Part shown: piece by piece, positions 17,134-27,035 of the stretch | Layout of the letters: each line of letters opens with the position of its first letter | Position numbering within the stretch: the stretch's first letter is position 1 | NCBI GenBank assembly: GCA_016870115.1 | Contig: VGCH01000007.1 | Coordinates: 94,872-158,871 of the forward strand | Length of the DNA: 64,000 bases | Reading direction: 5' to 3' | Source: Alphaproteobacteria bacterium | GTDB lineage: Bacteria > Pseudomonadota > Alphaproteobacteria > Reyranellales > Reyranellaceae | Program-made: the position numbers and the translations under genes | The notes under the pieces: model-generated | The model's database searches: none | Told to the model about the DNA's origin: nothing | Seen by the model: only the letters and a program-made list of their open reading frames with translations

Positions 17134-18232
17134 TCCCGTTTCTCGATCTCAAGCCGGTCTACGACGAACTCAAGCCGGAGCTCGACGCCGCCTACGAGCG
17201 CGTCATGCGGTCGGGATGGTTTGTGCTGGGACCCGAGGTCGAGGCCTTCGAGGCCGAGTATGCCGCATTCTGCAGCACACGCTTTTGCGTGGGAGTGGGC
17301 AACGGGCTTGAGGCGCTGGAGCTCGTGCTGCGCGCCTGGGATATCGGACCCGGCGACGAGGTGATTGTTCCGTCCAACACCTACATCGCGACCTGGCTCG
17401 CGGTGACCGCCGTGGGCGCGCGCGTGGTGCCGGTGGAGCCGACTCCCGAAGGCCCGAACATCGATCCCGACCGCATCGCCGCCGCGCTGACACCGCGCAC
17501 CAAGGCTATCATGCCGGTCCATCTCTACGGTGAGCCGGCCGACATGGACGCGATCCGCGCCCTGGCCGCGGAGCGCGGCATCAAGGTGATCGAGGACGTG
17601 GCCCAAGCCCAGGGAGCGCGGGTGCGCGGTCGCCGCACCGGCGCGCTGGGAGACGCGGGAGCGCACAGTTTCTTCCCGACCAAGAATATCGGGGCGCAGG
17701 GCGACGGTGGCGCGGTAACGACCGACGATCCGGCGCTGGCCGAGCGGCTGCGCGTACTGCGCAACTACGGAAGCAAAGTGAAGTACGTGAACCTGGAGCG
17801 CGGGGTGAATTCGCGCCTCGACGAACTGCAGGCCGCGTTCCTGCGGGTGAAGCTGCGCTCGCTCGATGCCTGGAACGAACGTCGCCGCAAGCTCGCCGCG
17901 CGCTACGACGATTGCCTCCGCGGTATCCCTGGGTTGGGGCTGCCGCGCCCGCCGCAATGGGCGGATCCGGTGTGGCACCTGTACGTCGTGCGCACCGCCC
18001 GGCGCGCCGATCTGGTGGCCTCGCTGGACAAGGCCGGCATCGGAACGCTGATCCACTATCCGACGCCACCCCATTTCCAGCGTGCCTATGCCGACTTGGG
18101 ACAGGGCCGCGGGAGCTACCCCCTCGCGGAGCGGCTGGCCGATACGGTTCTCAGCCTGCCGATCGGCCCGCACATGGCGGCCGAAACCGTCGACCGCGTC
18201 GCCCCGTCGTTCGCGACGTCCTCGACCGCTGA
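17130..18232 (+). CDS. fdtB: dTDP-3-amino-3,6-dideoxyhexose transaminase with 3' frameshift
   Basis: DegT/DnrJ/EryC1 aminotransferase that aminates C3 of the keto-sugar made by FdtA. The PLP lysine is Lys185 in HSFFPTKNIGAQGDGG; the N-terminal IPFLDLKPVYDELK and SGWFVLGPEVEAFE are typical. The frame of the GTG at 17130 runs past the expected end: near 18204 the reading continues into the downstream flippase, whereas the other frame gives a normal ending VVRDVLDR followed by TGA at 18230-18232. Restoring one G (gtcgcc-g-ccgtc) joins them. As read, the product is a fusion of the transaminase to about 144 residues of flippase ending at TAG 18686. The catalytic core is intact, so some activity may remain. 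Confidence 0.8.
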
Positions 18233-18254
18233 CGCCGACGACGCGCGGTCAACC

Positions 18255-19793
18255 ATGCGCAAGAAGCTGCTCGCACTGGCGACCACGGGGAGCACGACGA
18301 TCCTCGCGCAGCTGCTGGGCATTCTGACCAACAAGATATTCGCCGTCGTGCTGGGGCCAGCGGGCGTCGGGTTGTACGGCCTTTTCAAGCAGCTGTGCGA
18401 CATGGCAACCGGCATCGCGGGAATCGGCTCAGCCGGTGGCCGTGTGCAGGGACTCAGCTCGCGGCAAGGCGAAGCCCGGGCACGGATGTTCGCGGCGGCG
18501 GTGTGGCTCAATCTCGCCGGTGTGCTGGCGGTGGGCGGGGCGTTGTTCCTCGCCGCGCTAATGATCGCGCGCGACTATATCGGCAGCCAAGATCCCGAGA
18601 TGGTCACGGCCGTCCGCTGCCTCGGCGTGCCCGTGGCGACCTACACGTTCGGCCACATGCTCTGGAATCTGGTCACGGTCTCGTAGGCGTTTCGTCTGCT
18701 GGCGCTGCTGACGGTTATCCCCGCCGTCGCCTCGCTGGTCGCAGCTTGGCCGTTGGCCAACCTTGCCACGAGCGGTGGGCCGTGGGGATTCATGGCCATC
18801 CTCATCGTGGTCCCGGTTGCGCAGATCGTGTTTGCAGTTCCGATTGTGCGGTATCTCGGTTGGGGGAAGGTGGCGCGCGATGCCTGGGCGATCCGACCGA
18901 CCCGCGCCGACATTCTGCACCTGTTCCGGTTTCACGGAAGCAATCTCGTTGCTTTCGCGGGTGGTATCCTCGCCTTTCTGGTCCTTCCGCCGCTGATCGT
19001 CGAGCACTACGGTCTCGACCATAACGGCTTCTTTCGCGTGGCCTGGCTGCTCTGCGCCCAGCAACTTTCGGCGATGCTCATGTCACTGGCGGTCTATGCG
19101 CTGCCGGCCCTGAGCAGCTCTCAGGACGAGGCGACGCGCACGCGGACGACCGACGATATCGCCGTCATGGTGACGATACTGTCGATCCCGCTGATGGGCC
19201 TCGTGATCCTGTTCCAGCCTCTGGTCATCAAGATCCTGCTCACCGACGCGTTTCTGCCGGCGATCGATACACTGCGCTGGATGCTGATCGGCAACTACTT
19301 CAAGACGATGCAGTGGCTGTTCGTCTCGTCGTCCATGTCACGCGGCCATCTCGCCATGTTCACGACGACCGAGCTTTGCTTCAACTTCGGCCTGCTGGGC
19401 CTTGGTTTGTTCGCCGTCGCAACGCCGCCGGCGGCGGCGCCGATTCCGTGGTTTATCGGGATCGAGGGACTCGGGATGCTCTACTGCGGGCTCTACGTCG
19501 TCACGTCGCTGTTGTCGGCCGTTTGGTCTGTCCGACAATATGGCTACCTTCCGGCGCGGCGGACTATCCTTGTGTGGTTGCTCGGTGCTGCGGTGCTGGC
19601 AGCGTGTTCGGTGGCGACGTGGGGGCTGCGCCACGTGGACTGGACCAATTCCTTGCTGTTTTCGCTCGCGGTGGTCGGTACGCCCCTGCTCCTGCTCGAT
19701 CACGACCGCCGCACGCGTCTGATCGCGATGGTGGCGCGTCTGCGCGGCCGGCCGGCCGCCCCGCCGACCGATCGCGACTCCCTCAAGTCGTGA
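18255..19793 (+). pseudogene. O-antigen/polysaccharide flippase (Wzx-like) with in-frame TAG
   Basis: Polytopic membrane protein of the polysaccharide-transporter family, 512 codons if read through. It starts at ATG 18255 with MRKKLLALATTGSTTILAQ and the characteristic NKIFAVVLGPAGVGLYGLF. TAG at 18684-18686 interrupts it at codon 144; the same frame continues immediately with AFRLLALLTVIPAV and many further helices to 19793. TGG-to-TAG would explain the stop. Without suppression only about four helices are made, or a restart at ATG 18753 gives a 346-aa remnant. It would flip the undecaprenyl-linked glycan containing the FdtAB sugar. Its end overlaps the convergent rmlB by 11 bp. Confidence 0.8.
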
Positions 19794-20838
19794 GTCCGAG
19801 TCTTTCGCCGCGGTAGGCGCCGCTCATCACGCGTTCCCACCAGTCGCGATTGTCGAGATACCAGCGCACGGTCGCCTCGAGGCCAGCCTCGAAGGTCCAC
19901 CGCGGTTCCCAACCGATCTCACGACGTATCTTCCCGGAATCGATCGCGTATCGCGCGTCGTGGCCCGGACGGTCCGTGACGAACTCGATCAGCCGGTCAT
20001 GGGGGCGATGGCCGGTCTCCGGCGCCAGGCGATCCAGGGCTGCACAGATCGCGCGCACCACGGCTATGTTCGTCCGCTCGTTCCCGCCGCCGACGTTGTA
20101 GGTCTCGCCGGGCTGGCCGCGTTGGAGCACGTCGATCAGCGCACGGGCGTGGTCCTCCACATGCAGCCAATCGCGGACGTTCTCGCCGCGGCCGTAAACC
20201 GGTAGTCGCTGGCCACGCAATGCCCGGATGATGCACAGCGGGATCAGTTTCTCGGGGAAGTGATAGGGCCCGTAGTTGTTCGAACAGTTGGTCGCCAGCA
20301 CCGGCAAGCCGTGAGTGTGACCCCAAGCGCGGACCAGATGGTCGGACGCGGCCTTGCTGGCTGAGTAGGGGGAGTTGGGCTGGTACGGCGTGGTCTCGGT
20401 GAAGAGCCCTGTCGGACCCAAGGAACCGAAGACCTCATCAGTGGAGATGTGCTGGAAGCGGAAGCGCGAGCGCTCGTCCGCCGGCAGGCCCCGCCAGTGG
20501 GCGAGCGCGACCTCCAGCAGTGTCCAGGTGCCGACGATGTTGGTTTGGATGAACGGCGCGGCGCCGTCGATGGAGCGGTCGACGTGGCTCTCCGCCGCGA
20601 GATGCAGGACGGCATCGGGTCGCTGTTCGCGGAAGATCGCCTGGAGCGCCGGCCGGTCGCAGATATCGACCGGATAGTGCCTGTGCCGATTGCTGGCGAG
20701 TGCGGGCCCCAGCGATTCGAGATTGCCAGCGTAGGTCAGTTTGTCGACGTTGGCGACGGTCCAGTCGGTGGTGGCGATGACATGGCGGATGACTGCGGAG
20801 CCGATGAAGCCCGCGCCCCCGGTGATCAGCAGACGCAC
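19783..20838 (-). CDS. rmlB: dTDP-glucose 4,6-dehydratase
   Basis: Extended SDR of 351 aa, the normal RmlB length, that converts dTDP-glucose to dTDP-4-keto-6-deoxyglucose with bound NAD. It shows GGAGFIG at 7-13, STDEVFG at 132-138 (the DE acid/base pair) and Tyr158-Lys162 in YSASK. The product is the substrate of FdtA, so it belongs functionally to the neighbouring sugar genes although it lies on the opposite strand. It starts with GTG only 4 bp after the aapP stop and has no obvious promoter of its own, so it may depend on read-through from the amino-acid transporter operon. No rmlA is in the window. Confidence 0.92.
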   Translation of the reverse strand: MRLLITGGAGFIGSAVIRHVIATTDWTVANVDKLTYAGNLESLGPALASNRHRHYPVDICDRPALQAIFREQRPDAVLHLAAESHVDRSIDGAAPFIQTNIVGTWTLLEVALAHWRGLPADERSRFRFQHISTDEVFGSLGPTGLFTETTPYQPNSPYSASKAASDHLVRAWGHTHGLPVLATNCSNNYGPYHFPEKLIPLCIIRALRGQRLPVYGRGENVRDWLHVEDHARALIDVLQRGQPGETYNVGGGNERTNIAVVRAICAALDRLAPETGHRPHDRLIEFVTDRPGHDARYAIDSGKIRREIGWEPRWTFEAGLEATVRWYLDNRDWWERVMSGAYRGERLGLTT

Positions 20839-20842
20839 GGCG

Positions 20843-21607
20843 TCAGTGCAGGATCTGGCTTAGGAAGAGCTTGGTGCGATCGTTCTGCGGATTGGCAAAG
20901 AACGTCTCCGGCTCGTTCTGTTCGACGATCTCGCCGCGATCCATGAAAATCACCCGATCCGCCACGGCGCGCGCGAAGCCCATCTCGTGGGTGACGACCA
21001 GCATGGTCATGCCTTCGCCCGCCAGCTCGATCATCACATCGAGCACTTCCTTCACCATCTCGGGATCGAGCGCCGAGGTCGGTTCGTCGAACAGCATGAT
21101 CTTGGGGCGCATGCAGAGCGCGCGCGCGATCGCGACACGCTGTTGCTGGCCGCCCGAGAGCTGGCCGGGATACTTGAGCGCCTGCTCCGGAATGCGCACG
21201 CGCGTGAGCAGGTTCATCGCGATCTCCTCGGCGTCCTTCTTGGGCATTTTCTTCACCCAGATCGGCGCGAGGGTGAGGTTTTCGAGGATCGTCAGATGCG
21301 GGAAGAGGTTGAAGGACTGGAACACCATGCCGACTTCGCGCCGGATCGCCTCGACGTTCTTTACGTCGTTGGTCAGCGTGATGCCATGCACCACCAGGTC
21401 GCCCGCCTGGTGCTCTTCCAGCCGGTTGATGCAACGGATCAGCGTGGATTTGCCCGAGCCGGATGGTCCGCAAACCACGATCTTCTCGCTCTGCTTCACT
21501 TGCAGGTTGATGTCGGTGAGCACCTGGAATTGGCCGAACCACTTGTTGACGCCGCGCAACTCGATCACGGTCGGCGCGTCGGCGAGGTCGGTTTTGCTGC
21601 GGGCCAT
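20843..21607 (-). CDS. aapP: General L-amino acid ABC transporter ATP-binding protein
   Basis: ATPase subunit of 254 aa for a polar amino-acid importer. Walker A is GPSGSGKST, the Q-loop [12 protein letters not shown], the signature [15 protein letters not shown] and Walker [13 protein letters not shown], with the switch His in [13 protein letters not shown]; these match the GlnQ/AapP family closely. AGGGAGA precedes the ATG. It is the last gene of aapJQMP, 27 bp after aapM. It energises both permeases at the inner face of the cytoplasmic membrane. Confidence 0.92.
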   Translation of the reverse strand: MARSKTDLADAPTVIELRGVNKWFGQFQVLTDINLQVKQSEKIVVCGPSGSGKSTLIRCINRLEEHQAGDLVVHGITLTNDVKNVEAIRREVGMVFQSFNLFPHLTILENLTLAPIWVKKMPKKDAEEIAMNLLTRVRIPEQALKYPGQLSGGQQQRVAIARALCMRPKIMLFDEPTSALDPEMVKEVLDVMIELAGEGMTMLVVTHEMGFARAVADRVIFMDRGEIVEQNEPETFFANPQNDRTKLFLSQILH

Positions 21608-21634
21608 GCGATTGTCTCCCTGGGCGGATCGCGG

Positions 21635-22924
21635 CTAGCGCCGCGTTCCCTTGTTGAGTTCGATCTCGAGGTACTTGGAGTATCGCGACATCGAGTAGCA
21701 GAAGATGAAATAGATGGCGGCGGCGAACAGATAGACCTCGCCGGGGAAGCCGGCCCAGTTGGGGTCGACCAGCGCCTGATTGGCGGTGTTGAGGAAGTCG
21801 AAAATGCCGATGATCAGCACCAGCGACGTGTCCTTGAAAAAGCCGATGAAGGTGTTGATCAGCGGCGGGATGACCACACGCAGCGCCTGCGGCAGGACGA
21901 TCAGCGTTGTGGACTGGACGTAGTTCAGCCCCATCGCATCGGCCGCCTCGAACTGGCCCTTAGGCAGCGACTGGAGGCCGCCGCGGATGATTTCCGCGAT
22001 GTAGGCGCCGGCGAAGAAGATGACCGCCACGAGCGCGCGCAGGAACTTGTCGATATTCGAGCCGGTCGGAAGAAAGAGCGGCAGCATCACCGACGCCATG
22101 ATCAGCAGGCTGATCAGCGGCACGCCGCGGATCAGCTCGATGAAGCCGACGCACAGCCCCTTGATCAGCGGCAGGTTCGAGCGGCGGCCCAGCGCGAGCA
22201 GAATGCCGTACGGAAACGCGAAAACCAGCCCATAGGTCGCCAGGATCATGGTGACGGGCAGGCCGCCCCACAGGCCGGTTTCGACGTAGGAGAACGCGTT
22301 GATCTCGAGGCCCCATGCCGGGATCACGCCGGCGATCCGGCCCGCGAGGCCAACGCCGCCCACGATCGCGAGCACGCGGTAGGTCAACATCTCGCGCGGC
22401 GAGGCGATGCCGGCGCGCAGTCCCATGCCAACGCCACCCACAACTAGTCCGACGATCAGGAAGATGGTCAGCGGGAAGCGAAGCTCGCCGAACATCAGGA
22501 GGAACGTGACGAAGGACCCCACCGACCAGATCACGAGCAGTCGCCAGTTCCACATCCGCCGGTCCGCGCTGGCCAGCAACATGGCCAGCATGGCGATGCA
22601 GGCGAACAGCGGCCGCCAATGCTGTTCGTAGGGAAACGAGCCGAAGAAGATGTAGCGATACTTCTCGCCGATCAGCGCCCAGCAGGCGCCCGCGTTCTTG
22701 CCGCACTCGGGACCGTTGGCGGCGACGAAGGTGGCGTTGACCAGACCCCAGTCGATGAACCAGTCGATGATCCAGACGACACAGGCGATCAGCACGATCG
22801 TGGTGAGCGAGTTCCCCCAGCTCGAGAACAGGTTTCGCTTCAGCCAGCCTACGATCCCGGTCTGGTCGGCCGGCGGCGACATCTTGGGGCGCGGCGCATC
22901 GCCCGATTGCGCGAGGTCGGTCAT
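21635..22924 (-). CDS. aapM: General L-amino acid ABC transporter permease AapM
   Basis: Inner-membrane permease of 429 aa, longer than simple His/Glu permeases because of the extended N-terminal multi-helix half typical of AapM. The C-terminal half contains the coupling EAA-like loop AADAMGLNYVQSTTLIVLPQALRVVIPPL and the FKDTSLVLIIGIFDF segment characteristic of polar amino-acid permeases. One base separates its ATG from the aapQ stop, so the two are coupled. With AapQ it forms the translocation pore for a broad range of L-amino acids. Confidence 0.92.
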   Translation of the reverse strand: MTDLAQSGDAPRPKMSPPADQTGIVGWLKRNLFSSWGNSLTTIVLIACVVWIIDWFIDWGLVNATFVAANGPECGKNAGACWALIGEKYRYIFFGSFPYEQHWRPLFACIAMLAMLLASADRRMWNWRLLVIWSVGSFVTFLLMFGELRFPLTIFLIVGLVVGGVGMGLRAGIASPREMLTYRVLAIVGGVGLAGRIAGVIPAWGLEINAFSYVETGLWGGLPVTMILATYGLVFAFPYGILLALGRRSNLPLIKGLCVGFIELIRGVPLISLLIMASVMLPLFLPTGSNIDKFLRALVAVIFFAGAYIAEIIRGGLQSLPKGQFEAADAMGLNYVQSTTLIVLPQALRVVIPPLINTFIGFFKDTSLVLIIGIFDFLNTANQALVDPNWAGFPGEVYLFAAAIYFIFCYSMSRYSKYLEIELNKGTRR

Positions 22925-22925
22925 C

Positions 22926-24116
22926 TCAGCGCTCCTTCAGGGCGATCTGTTTGTTGTACCAGTTCATAAAGGCCGAGATCGACAGACTGACCGTCAGATA
23001 GGCCGCCATGATAATCAGGATGTTCTCGATCGCCTGGCCGGTCTGGTTGATGGTGACGTTGATCGAGGCCACCAGGTCGGGATAGCCGATGGCGATGGCC
23101 AGCGAGCTGTTCTTGGTGATGTTGAGATAGGTGCTGGTCATCGGTGGCACGATCACGCGCAGCGCCTGGGGCAGAAGCACCAGCCGCATCGACTGGCCGC
23201 GCGAGAGGCCGATGGCCGCAGCCGCCTCGCTCTGCCCCTTATGCAGCGCGAGAATGCCCGACCGCACGATCTCGGCGACAAAAGCCGAGGTGTAGAGCAC
23301 GAGCCCCAGCAACAGGGCCGCGAACTCCGGCTGGATCACCGTTCCGCCCTCGAAATTGAATCCCTTGAGCGCGGGCCAGCTCATGGCCGACGGCGCGCCC
23401 CCCAACAGCCAAACGAGGAAGGGTGCGGCCAGAACAATGCCGAAGCCGGCCAGGATCGAGGGGAAGGGCTCGCCGGTGCGCGCCTGCCGTGCGGTCGCCC
23501 AGCGATGAAGTGCCCAGGCGCCGACGATGCCGACGATCAGGCCGACACCCATCCATTTGTGGATCGGGGCCGCGATCGGCACCGGAAAGTAGAGGCCGCG
23601 GTTGGACAGGAACACCGTGTCGCCCATCATCCGGATCGCCTGCCGCGGTCCGGGGAACGCCTCGCTCACCAGCTTGTAGATCAGGAACAGCCAGAGCAGC
23701 AGCGGGACGTTCCGGAAAATCTCGACGTAGATCGCGCAGATCCGCGCGAGCAGCCAATTCGGCGACAGGCGACCAATGCCAATTATTGTGCCCAGGAACG
23801 TTGTCAGGATGATGCCGATCACGGCCACGCGTAGCGTGTTCAGGATGCCCACCCAGATGGCGCGGGCGTAGGTGTCGGCGGGGGAGTAGGCGATCATGGT
23901 GTCGCCGATCGCGAACCCGGCCTCGCGACCAAGGAAGTCGAACCCAGTCGCGATCTTCTGGCGCGCGAGGTTCTCCAACGTGTTGCTGACGAGATACCAG
24001 GCCAGCGCGGCCACCAGACCGACGACCACGATCTGGAATACCCAGCCGCGGATCACCGGATCGTTCCACGGCGCAACCTTGGTGTCGGATGTCGCGCGGA
24101 CCGCTTCGACCGCCAT
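22926..24116 (-). CDS. aapQ: General L-amino acid ABC transporter permease AapQ
   Basis: Inner-membrane permease of 396 aa. A long first half with NTLENLARQKIATGFDFLG is diagnostic of AapQ, and the coupling loop AAAAIGLSRGQSMRLVLLPQALR and TKNSSLAIAIGYPDLV lie in the C-terminal half. It is separated from aapJ by about 164 bp that contain a strong terminator hairpin, so the membrane components are expected to be made at lower levels than the binding protein. It partners AapM. Confidence 0.92.
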   Translation of the reverse strand: MAVEAVRATSDTKVAPWNDPVIRGWVFQIVVVGLVAALAWYLVSNTLENLARQKIATGFDFLGREAGFAIGDTMIAYSPADTYARAIWVGILNTLRVAVIGIILTTFLGTIIGIGRLSPNWLLARICAIYVEIFRNVPLLLWLFLIYKLVSEAFPGPRQAIRMMGDTVFLSNRGLYFPVPIAAPIHKWMGVGLIVGIVGAWALHRWATARQARTGEPFPSILAGFGIVLAAPFLVWLLGGAPSAMSWPALKGFNFEGGTVIQPEFAALLLGLVLYTSAFVAEIVRSGILALHKGQSEAAAAIGLSRGQSMRLVLLPQALRVIVPPMTSTYLNITKNSSLAIAIGYPDLVASINVTINQTGQAIENILIIMAAYLTVSLSISAFMNWYNKQIALKER

Positions 24117-24206
24117 TCGCCACTCCCCGTTCCCTGCCGCGGTTGCCCCGCGTGCAGCAATTCTCGAGCCAGTCTAGAAGGGAATCGCGCCTTCGCAATG
24201 GGCCGC

Positions 24207-24237
24207 AAAGAAAAACCGCCGCCCTTGCGGGCGGCGG
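24207..24237 (-). terminator. Rho-independent terminator/attenuator between aapJ and aapQ
   Basis: Read on the minus strand, a perfect 9-bp stem CCGCCGCCC / GGGCGGCGG with a GCAA loop is followed by TTTTTCTTT. This is a textbook intrinsic terminator placed after aapJ and before aapQ. It should end most transcripts after the binding-protein gene and let a fraction read through to aapQMP. Confidence 0.88.
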
Positions 24238-24244
24238 TCCTTCC

Positions 24245-24265
24245 GGCACGGGTCTTGCCCGTGCC
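24245..24265 (-). other. Second stem-loop downstream of aapJ
   Basis: An 8-bp perfect stem, GGCACGGG and CCCGTGCC, encloses a 5-nt loop and lies just before the intrinsic terminator on the aapJ transcript. With no T-run it is more likely a 3' stabilising hairpin that protects aapJ mRNA from exonucleases than a terminator. Confidence 0.6.
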
Positions 24266-24280
24266 CGATTTGCAGCAGAT

Positions 24281-25315
24281 TTAGCGGATCGGCGGCGCGT
24301 ACTGCAGACCACCCTTGGTCCACAGCTTGTTCAGGCCGCGCTCGATCTTGAGCACCGAGCCCATGCCGACGTTGCGCTCGAACGACTCGCCATAGTTGCC
24401 GACCTGCTTGACGATGTTCACGACCCACTTCTCGTCGACGCCCAGCGCCTTGCCCATACCGGGCGTGACGCCGAGGATACGCTTGATCACCGGATCCTCG
24501 CTCTTGAGCATCTGGTCGACGTTCTTCGAGTTGATGCCGTACTCCTCGGCCTCAAGCATCGCGAAGTGCGCCCAACGCACGATGTCGGCCAACTGGTTGT
24601 CACCATGGCGGACCACCGGGCCCAGCGGCTCCTTGGAGATGATCTCCGGCAGGATGATGAAGTCGTCAGCCTTCTGCGGAGCCGGCACGTTCGCGGCGCG
24701 CACCGAGTAGAGGCTCGAGGCGTCGGTCGTGTAGACGTCGCAGCGACCCGAGAAGAACGCGGCGCGGATTTCGTCCGCCTTCTCGATGACGACCGGCTTG
24801 AACGACAGCTTGTTGGCGCGGAAGTAGTCGGCGAGGTTCAGCTCGGTGGTGGTGCCGGGGCTGACGCAGATCGTGGCGCCGTTCAGCTCCTTGGCGCTCT
24901 TCACGCCGAGCTTCTTGTTCACCATGAAGCCCTGGCCGTCGTAGTAGTTGATGCCGGGGAAGTCGAAGCCGAGCGCGGTGTCGCGAGTCAACGTGTAGGT
25001 GGTCGTGCGCGAGAGCATGTCGACTTCGCCCGACTGGAGCGCCGTGAAGCGCTGCTGGGCAGTCGTCGGCACGTACTTCACCTTCTCGGAGTCGCCGAAG
25101 ATCGCCGCGGCGACCGCGCGGCAGACATCGACGTCGAGACCGGTCCACTTGCCCTGGCTGTCAGCGAGGCCGAAACCGGCGGTGCCGGTGCCGACGCCGC
25201 AGATCAGGCTGCCGCGCGCCTTGATGGCGTCGAGGTCCTTGCCGGCGTGGGCGATGCCCGAAAATCCGGCGATTGAGGCCGCGGCGACGCCGACGGCGAT
25301 TGCGTTCTTGATCAT
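24281..25315 (-). CDS. aapJ: General L-amino acid ABC transporter substrate-binding protein
   Basis: Periplasmic binding protein of 344 aa. A cleavable signal peptide ends near residue 26 (GIAHAGK). The mature part carries the AapJ-type sequence GSLICGVGTGTAGFGLADSQG, then GLDVDVCRAVAAAIFGD and TTYTLTRDTALGFDFPGINYYDGQGF, the ligand-binding core of polar amino-acid receptors. A GGAAGGA ribosome-binding site precedes the ATG. It is the first gene of aapJQMP; about 117 bp upstream separate it from the M23 peptidase end and should hold the promoter. Delivers amino acids to AapQM. Confidence 0.93.
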   Translation of the reverse strand: MIKNAIAVGVAAASIAGFSGIAHAGKDLDAIKARGSLICGVGTGTAGFGLADSQGKWTGLDVDVCRAVAAAIFGDSEKVKYVPTTAQQRFTALQSGEVDMLSRTTTYTLTRDTALGFDFPGINYYDGQGFMVNKKLGVKSAKELNGATICVSPGTTTELNLADYFRANKLSFKPVVIEKADEIRAAFFSGRCDVYTTDASSLYSVRAANVPAPQKADDFIILPEIISKEPLGPVVRHGDNQLADIVRWAHFAMLEAEEYGINSKNVDQMLKSEDPVIKRILGVTPGMGKALGVDEKWVVNIVKQVGNYGESFERNVGMGSVLKIERGLNKLWTKGGLQYAPPIR

Positions 25316-25432
25316 GTGTTCCTTCCTGTTGCCTCTGGATACCGGCGTGGCGGCCGTTCTCGCGCGGCACCTTCGCAGGATGCGCGAATACCTAGGCTAT
25401 CGTCGCGGGCCGCGCAACGGCGGTCCGGCGCC

Positions 25433-26824
25433 TCACAGCCGATCGAAGGTTCTCGTCTGGAACGGATTCGTGCTCCAGCTATCGCCGGGTTGCATGCCCG
25501 AGGGCTGGTCGTCTGAACTCCGACCGCGCGATCCCCGGCTATTTACCGAACCCCGGATGTCCTGCTGCCACTGACGGAAGGCGACGAGGGAGTCCCCGGC
25601 GAGGGGGCCACCACGTTCCGACACAAAGGGTGCCGGATCGACGAATTGTCCATTCACAATAGTGGAGAAATGCAGGTGCGGGCCGGTCGAGCGACCGGTC
25701 GAGCCGACGTACCCGATTACCTCCCCGCGCCGAACACGGCTGCCCGGCCCCAGCCCTACAACGAATTGGGTCATGTGGGCGTAGAGCGTCTCGAAGTTGT
25801 CGGCGTGGCTCACCTTAACGGTCCGCCCGTAGTTGAAGTACCAGCCCTGATAATTGATGACGCCATCGGCCGCGGCGAGGATCGGGTCGCCGATCTTGCC
25901 CTCGTAGTCGATGCCATTGTGGAAGCCGGTGCCCGAGCGACGGCCATAGTAGCGCCGCACACCAAACGGCGATGACACGCGAGCGCCGGGGCGCGGGTTG
26001 GCGAGCGCAGTGCCACCGAGCCGCTCGCCCTGGTCGTCAAACCAGCCTTCCGGCTGGTTGGGCGGAGCGAACCACCAGATTGACTTGCGATCCTGACCGT
26101 CAGTCAGCGCGGCCATCAGGATGCGTGGCGTCCCGTCGGCGGTCTTGCCGTGCGCGATATCCACTCGGCGGCCTTCGGCAGGCAGGGTTGCCACGGCATC
26201 CGCGAGCTCTTTCAGCGTGGCCGGGGACGCGCCCGACGCCCCGAGGCTCGCAGGAATCACGGATCCGGTCGACCGGACGGTCGACACAGACCCTGGCAAG
26301 AGACTGCGTGCGATGAGCCCGGAAACACCCCCGGCGCTGGGCAGGCTCGACACCCGCTCATCATCGCTTTCGGTGGCACCTGGCGCGAGCTTGTAGCCGT
26401 AGGTGCCGTCAGCCTGGCGGTGCAAGTCGGCGGCCAGCGCGCGCACAGAATAGACCTGCAGCATTGTCAGCCGGCGCGACCCGTCAGCTTGAGGCACGAT
26501 CGTGGCCCGGCCGGAGGTTGCGATCGCCATGTCGCTTCGGGTCATTGCCTGCGCCAAGGCCTCGGCCGCCGCCTTGGCATCCGCCTCGGCGACTTTCAGG
26601 GCAATCAGCTGCTGGGCGACGTCAGTGTCGGGGTTGAGGGAGAAGGACTGAACGTCCGTTTGGGGTTGCTGGGCCTTGCGAGACTGCGTCTGGGGCTTGG
26701 CAGGCGGCTTGGTCGCCTGGGCAAGCGCCTCGGCGACCGGCATTGCGAGGAGGCTCACGGCAGTCAGGGACACGAGGGCAAATCGCCAGCGTCCGGCGCG
26801 ATCCTGGCGCGTCGTCGTGTTCAT
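25433..26824 (-). CDS. M23 family metallopeptidase (LytM-type murein endopeptidase)
   Basis: Secreted protein of 463 aa. The N-terminal signal peptide (about 14-36, ending ALAQA) directs export. A short helical Ala-rich region (70-95) follows. The C-terminal LytM domain begins near 283 with SPFGVRR; zinc ligands are His302 and Asp306 (HNGID) and His385, with His383, in PHLHF; YAHMTQF provides the remaining conserved His. This set is complete, so active cleavage of peptidoglycan cross-bridges is likely. The AGGAGAGG before the ATG is strong. Proteins with this layout act in periplasmic cell-wall remodelling; no divisome gene is nearby. Confidence 0.87.
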   Translation of the reverse strand: MNTTTRQDRAGRWRFALVSLTAVSLLAMPVAEALAQATKPPAKPQTQSRKAQQPQTDVQSFSLNPDTDVAQQLIALKVAEADAKAAAEALAQAMTRSDMAIATSGRATIVPQADGSRRLTMLQVYSVRALAADLHRQADGTYGYKLAPGATESDDERVSSLPSAGGVSGLIARSLLPGSVSTVRSTGSVIPASLGASGASPATLKELADAVATLPAEGRRVDIAHGKTADGTPRILMAALTDGQDRKSIWWFAPPNQPEGWFDDQGERLGGTALANPRPGARVSSPFGVRRYYGRRSGTGFHNGIDYEGKIGDPILAAADGVINYQGWYFNYGRTVKVSHADNFETLYAHMTQFVVGLGPGSRVRRGEVIGYVGSTGRSTGPHLHFSTIVNGQFVDPAPFVSERGGPLAGDSLVAFRQWQQDIRGSVNSRGSRGRSSDDQPSGMQPGDSWSTNPFQTRTFDRL

Positions 26825-26967
26825 TGGCCTCTCCTGTCTTACCCAGCGTATTCGTTGGTCGTTCGCACTTGAGGCCGTCTGCGAATTTGTCCGACCCGCT
26901 CCCCCTGGATCGACGTCCCCCGCTCAGCCGACTCCCCGATAGACGGGGTTTATCCCCAAGTCCATCG

Positions 26968-26987
26968 AAAAGTGGCAAAAATGCCAC
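26968..26987 (-). terminator. Intrinsic terminator after the acyl-CoA synthetase gene
   Basis: On the minus strand a perfect GTGGCA-TTTT-TGCCAC hairpin is followed by TTTTCG, about 50 nt after the stop of the gene ending at 27036. The T-run is short, so termination may be moderate. The rest of the roughly 210-bp gap 26825-27035 should hold the promoter of the M23 gene; no other clear signal is seen there. Confidence 0.65.
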
Positions 26988-27035
26988 ACTGGCCTGTGGG
27001 CACCAACTGACTGTGAACCAAGGATTTTTCGCCAG

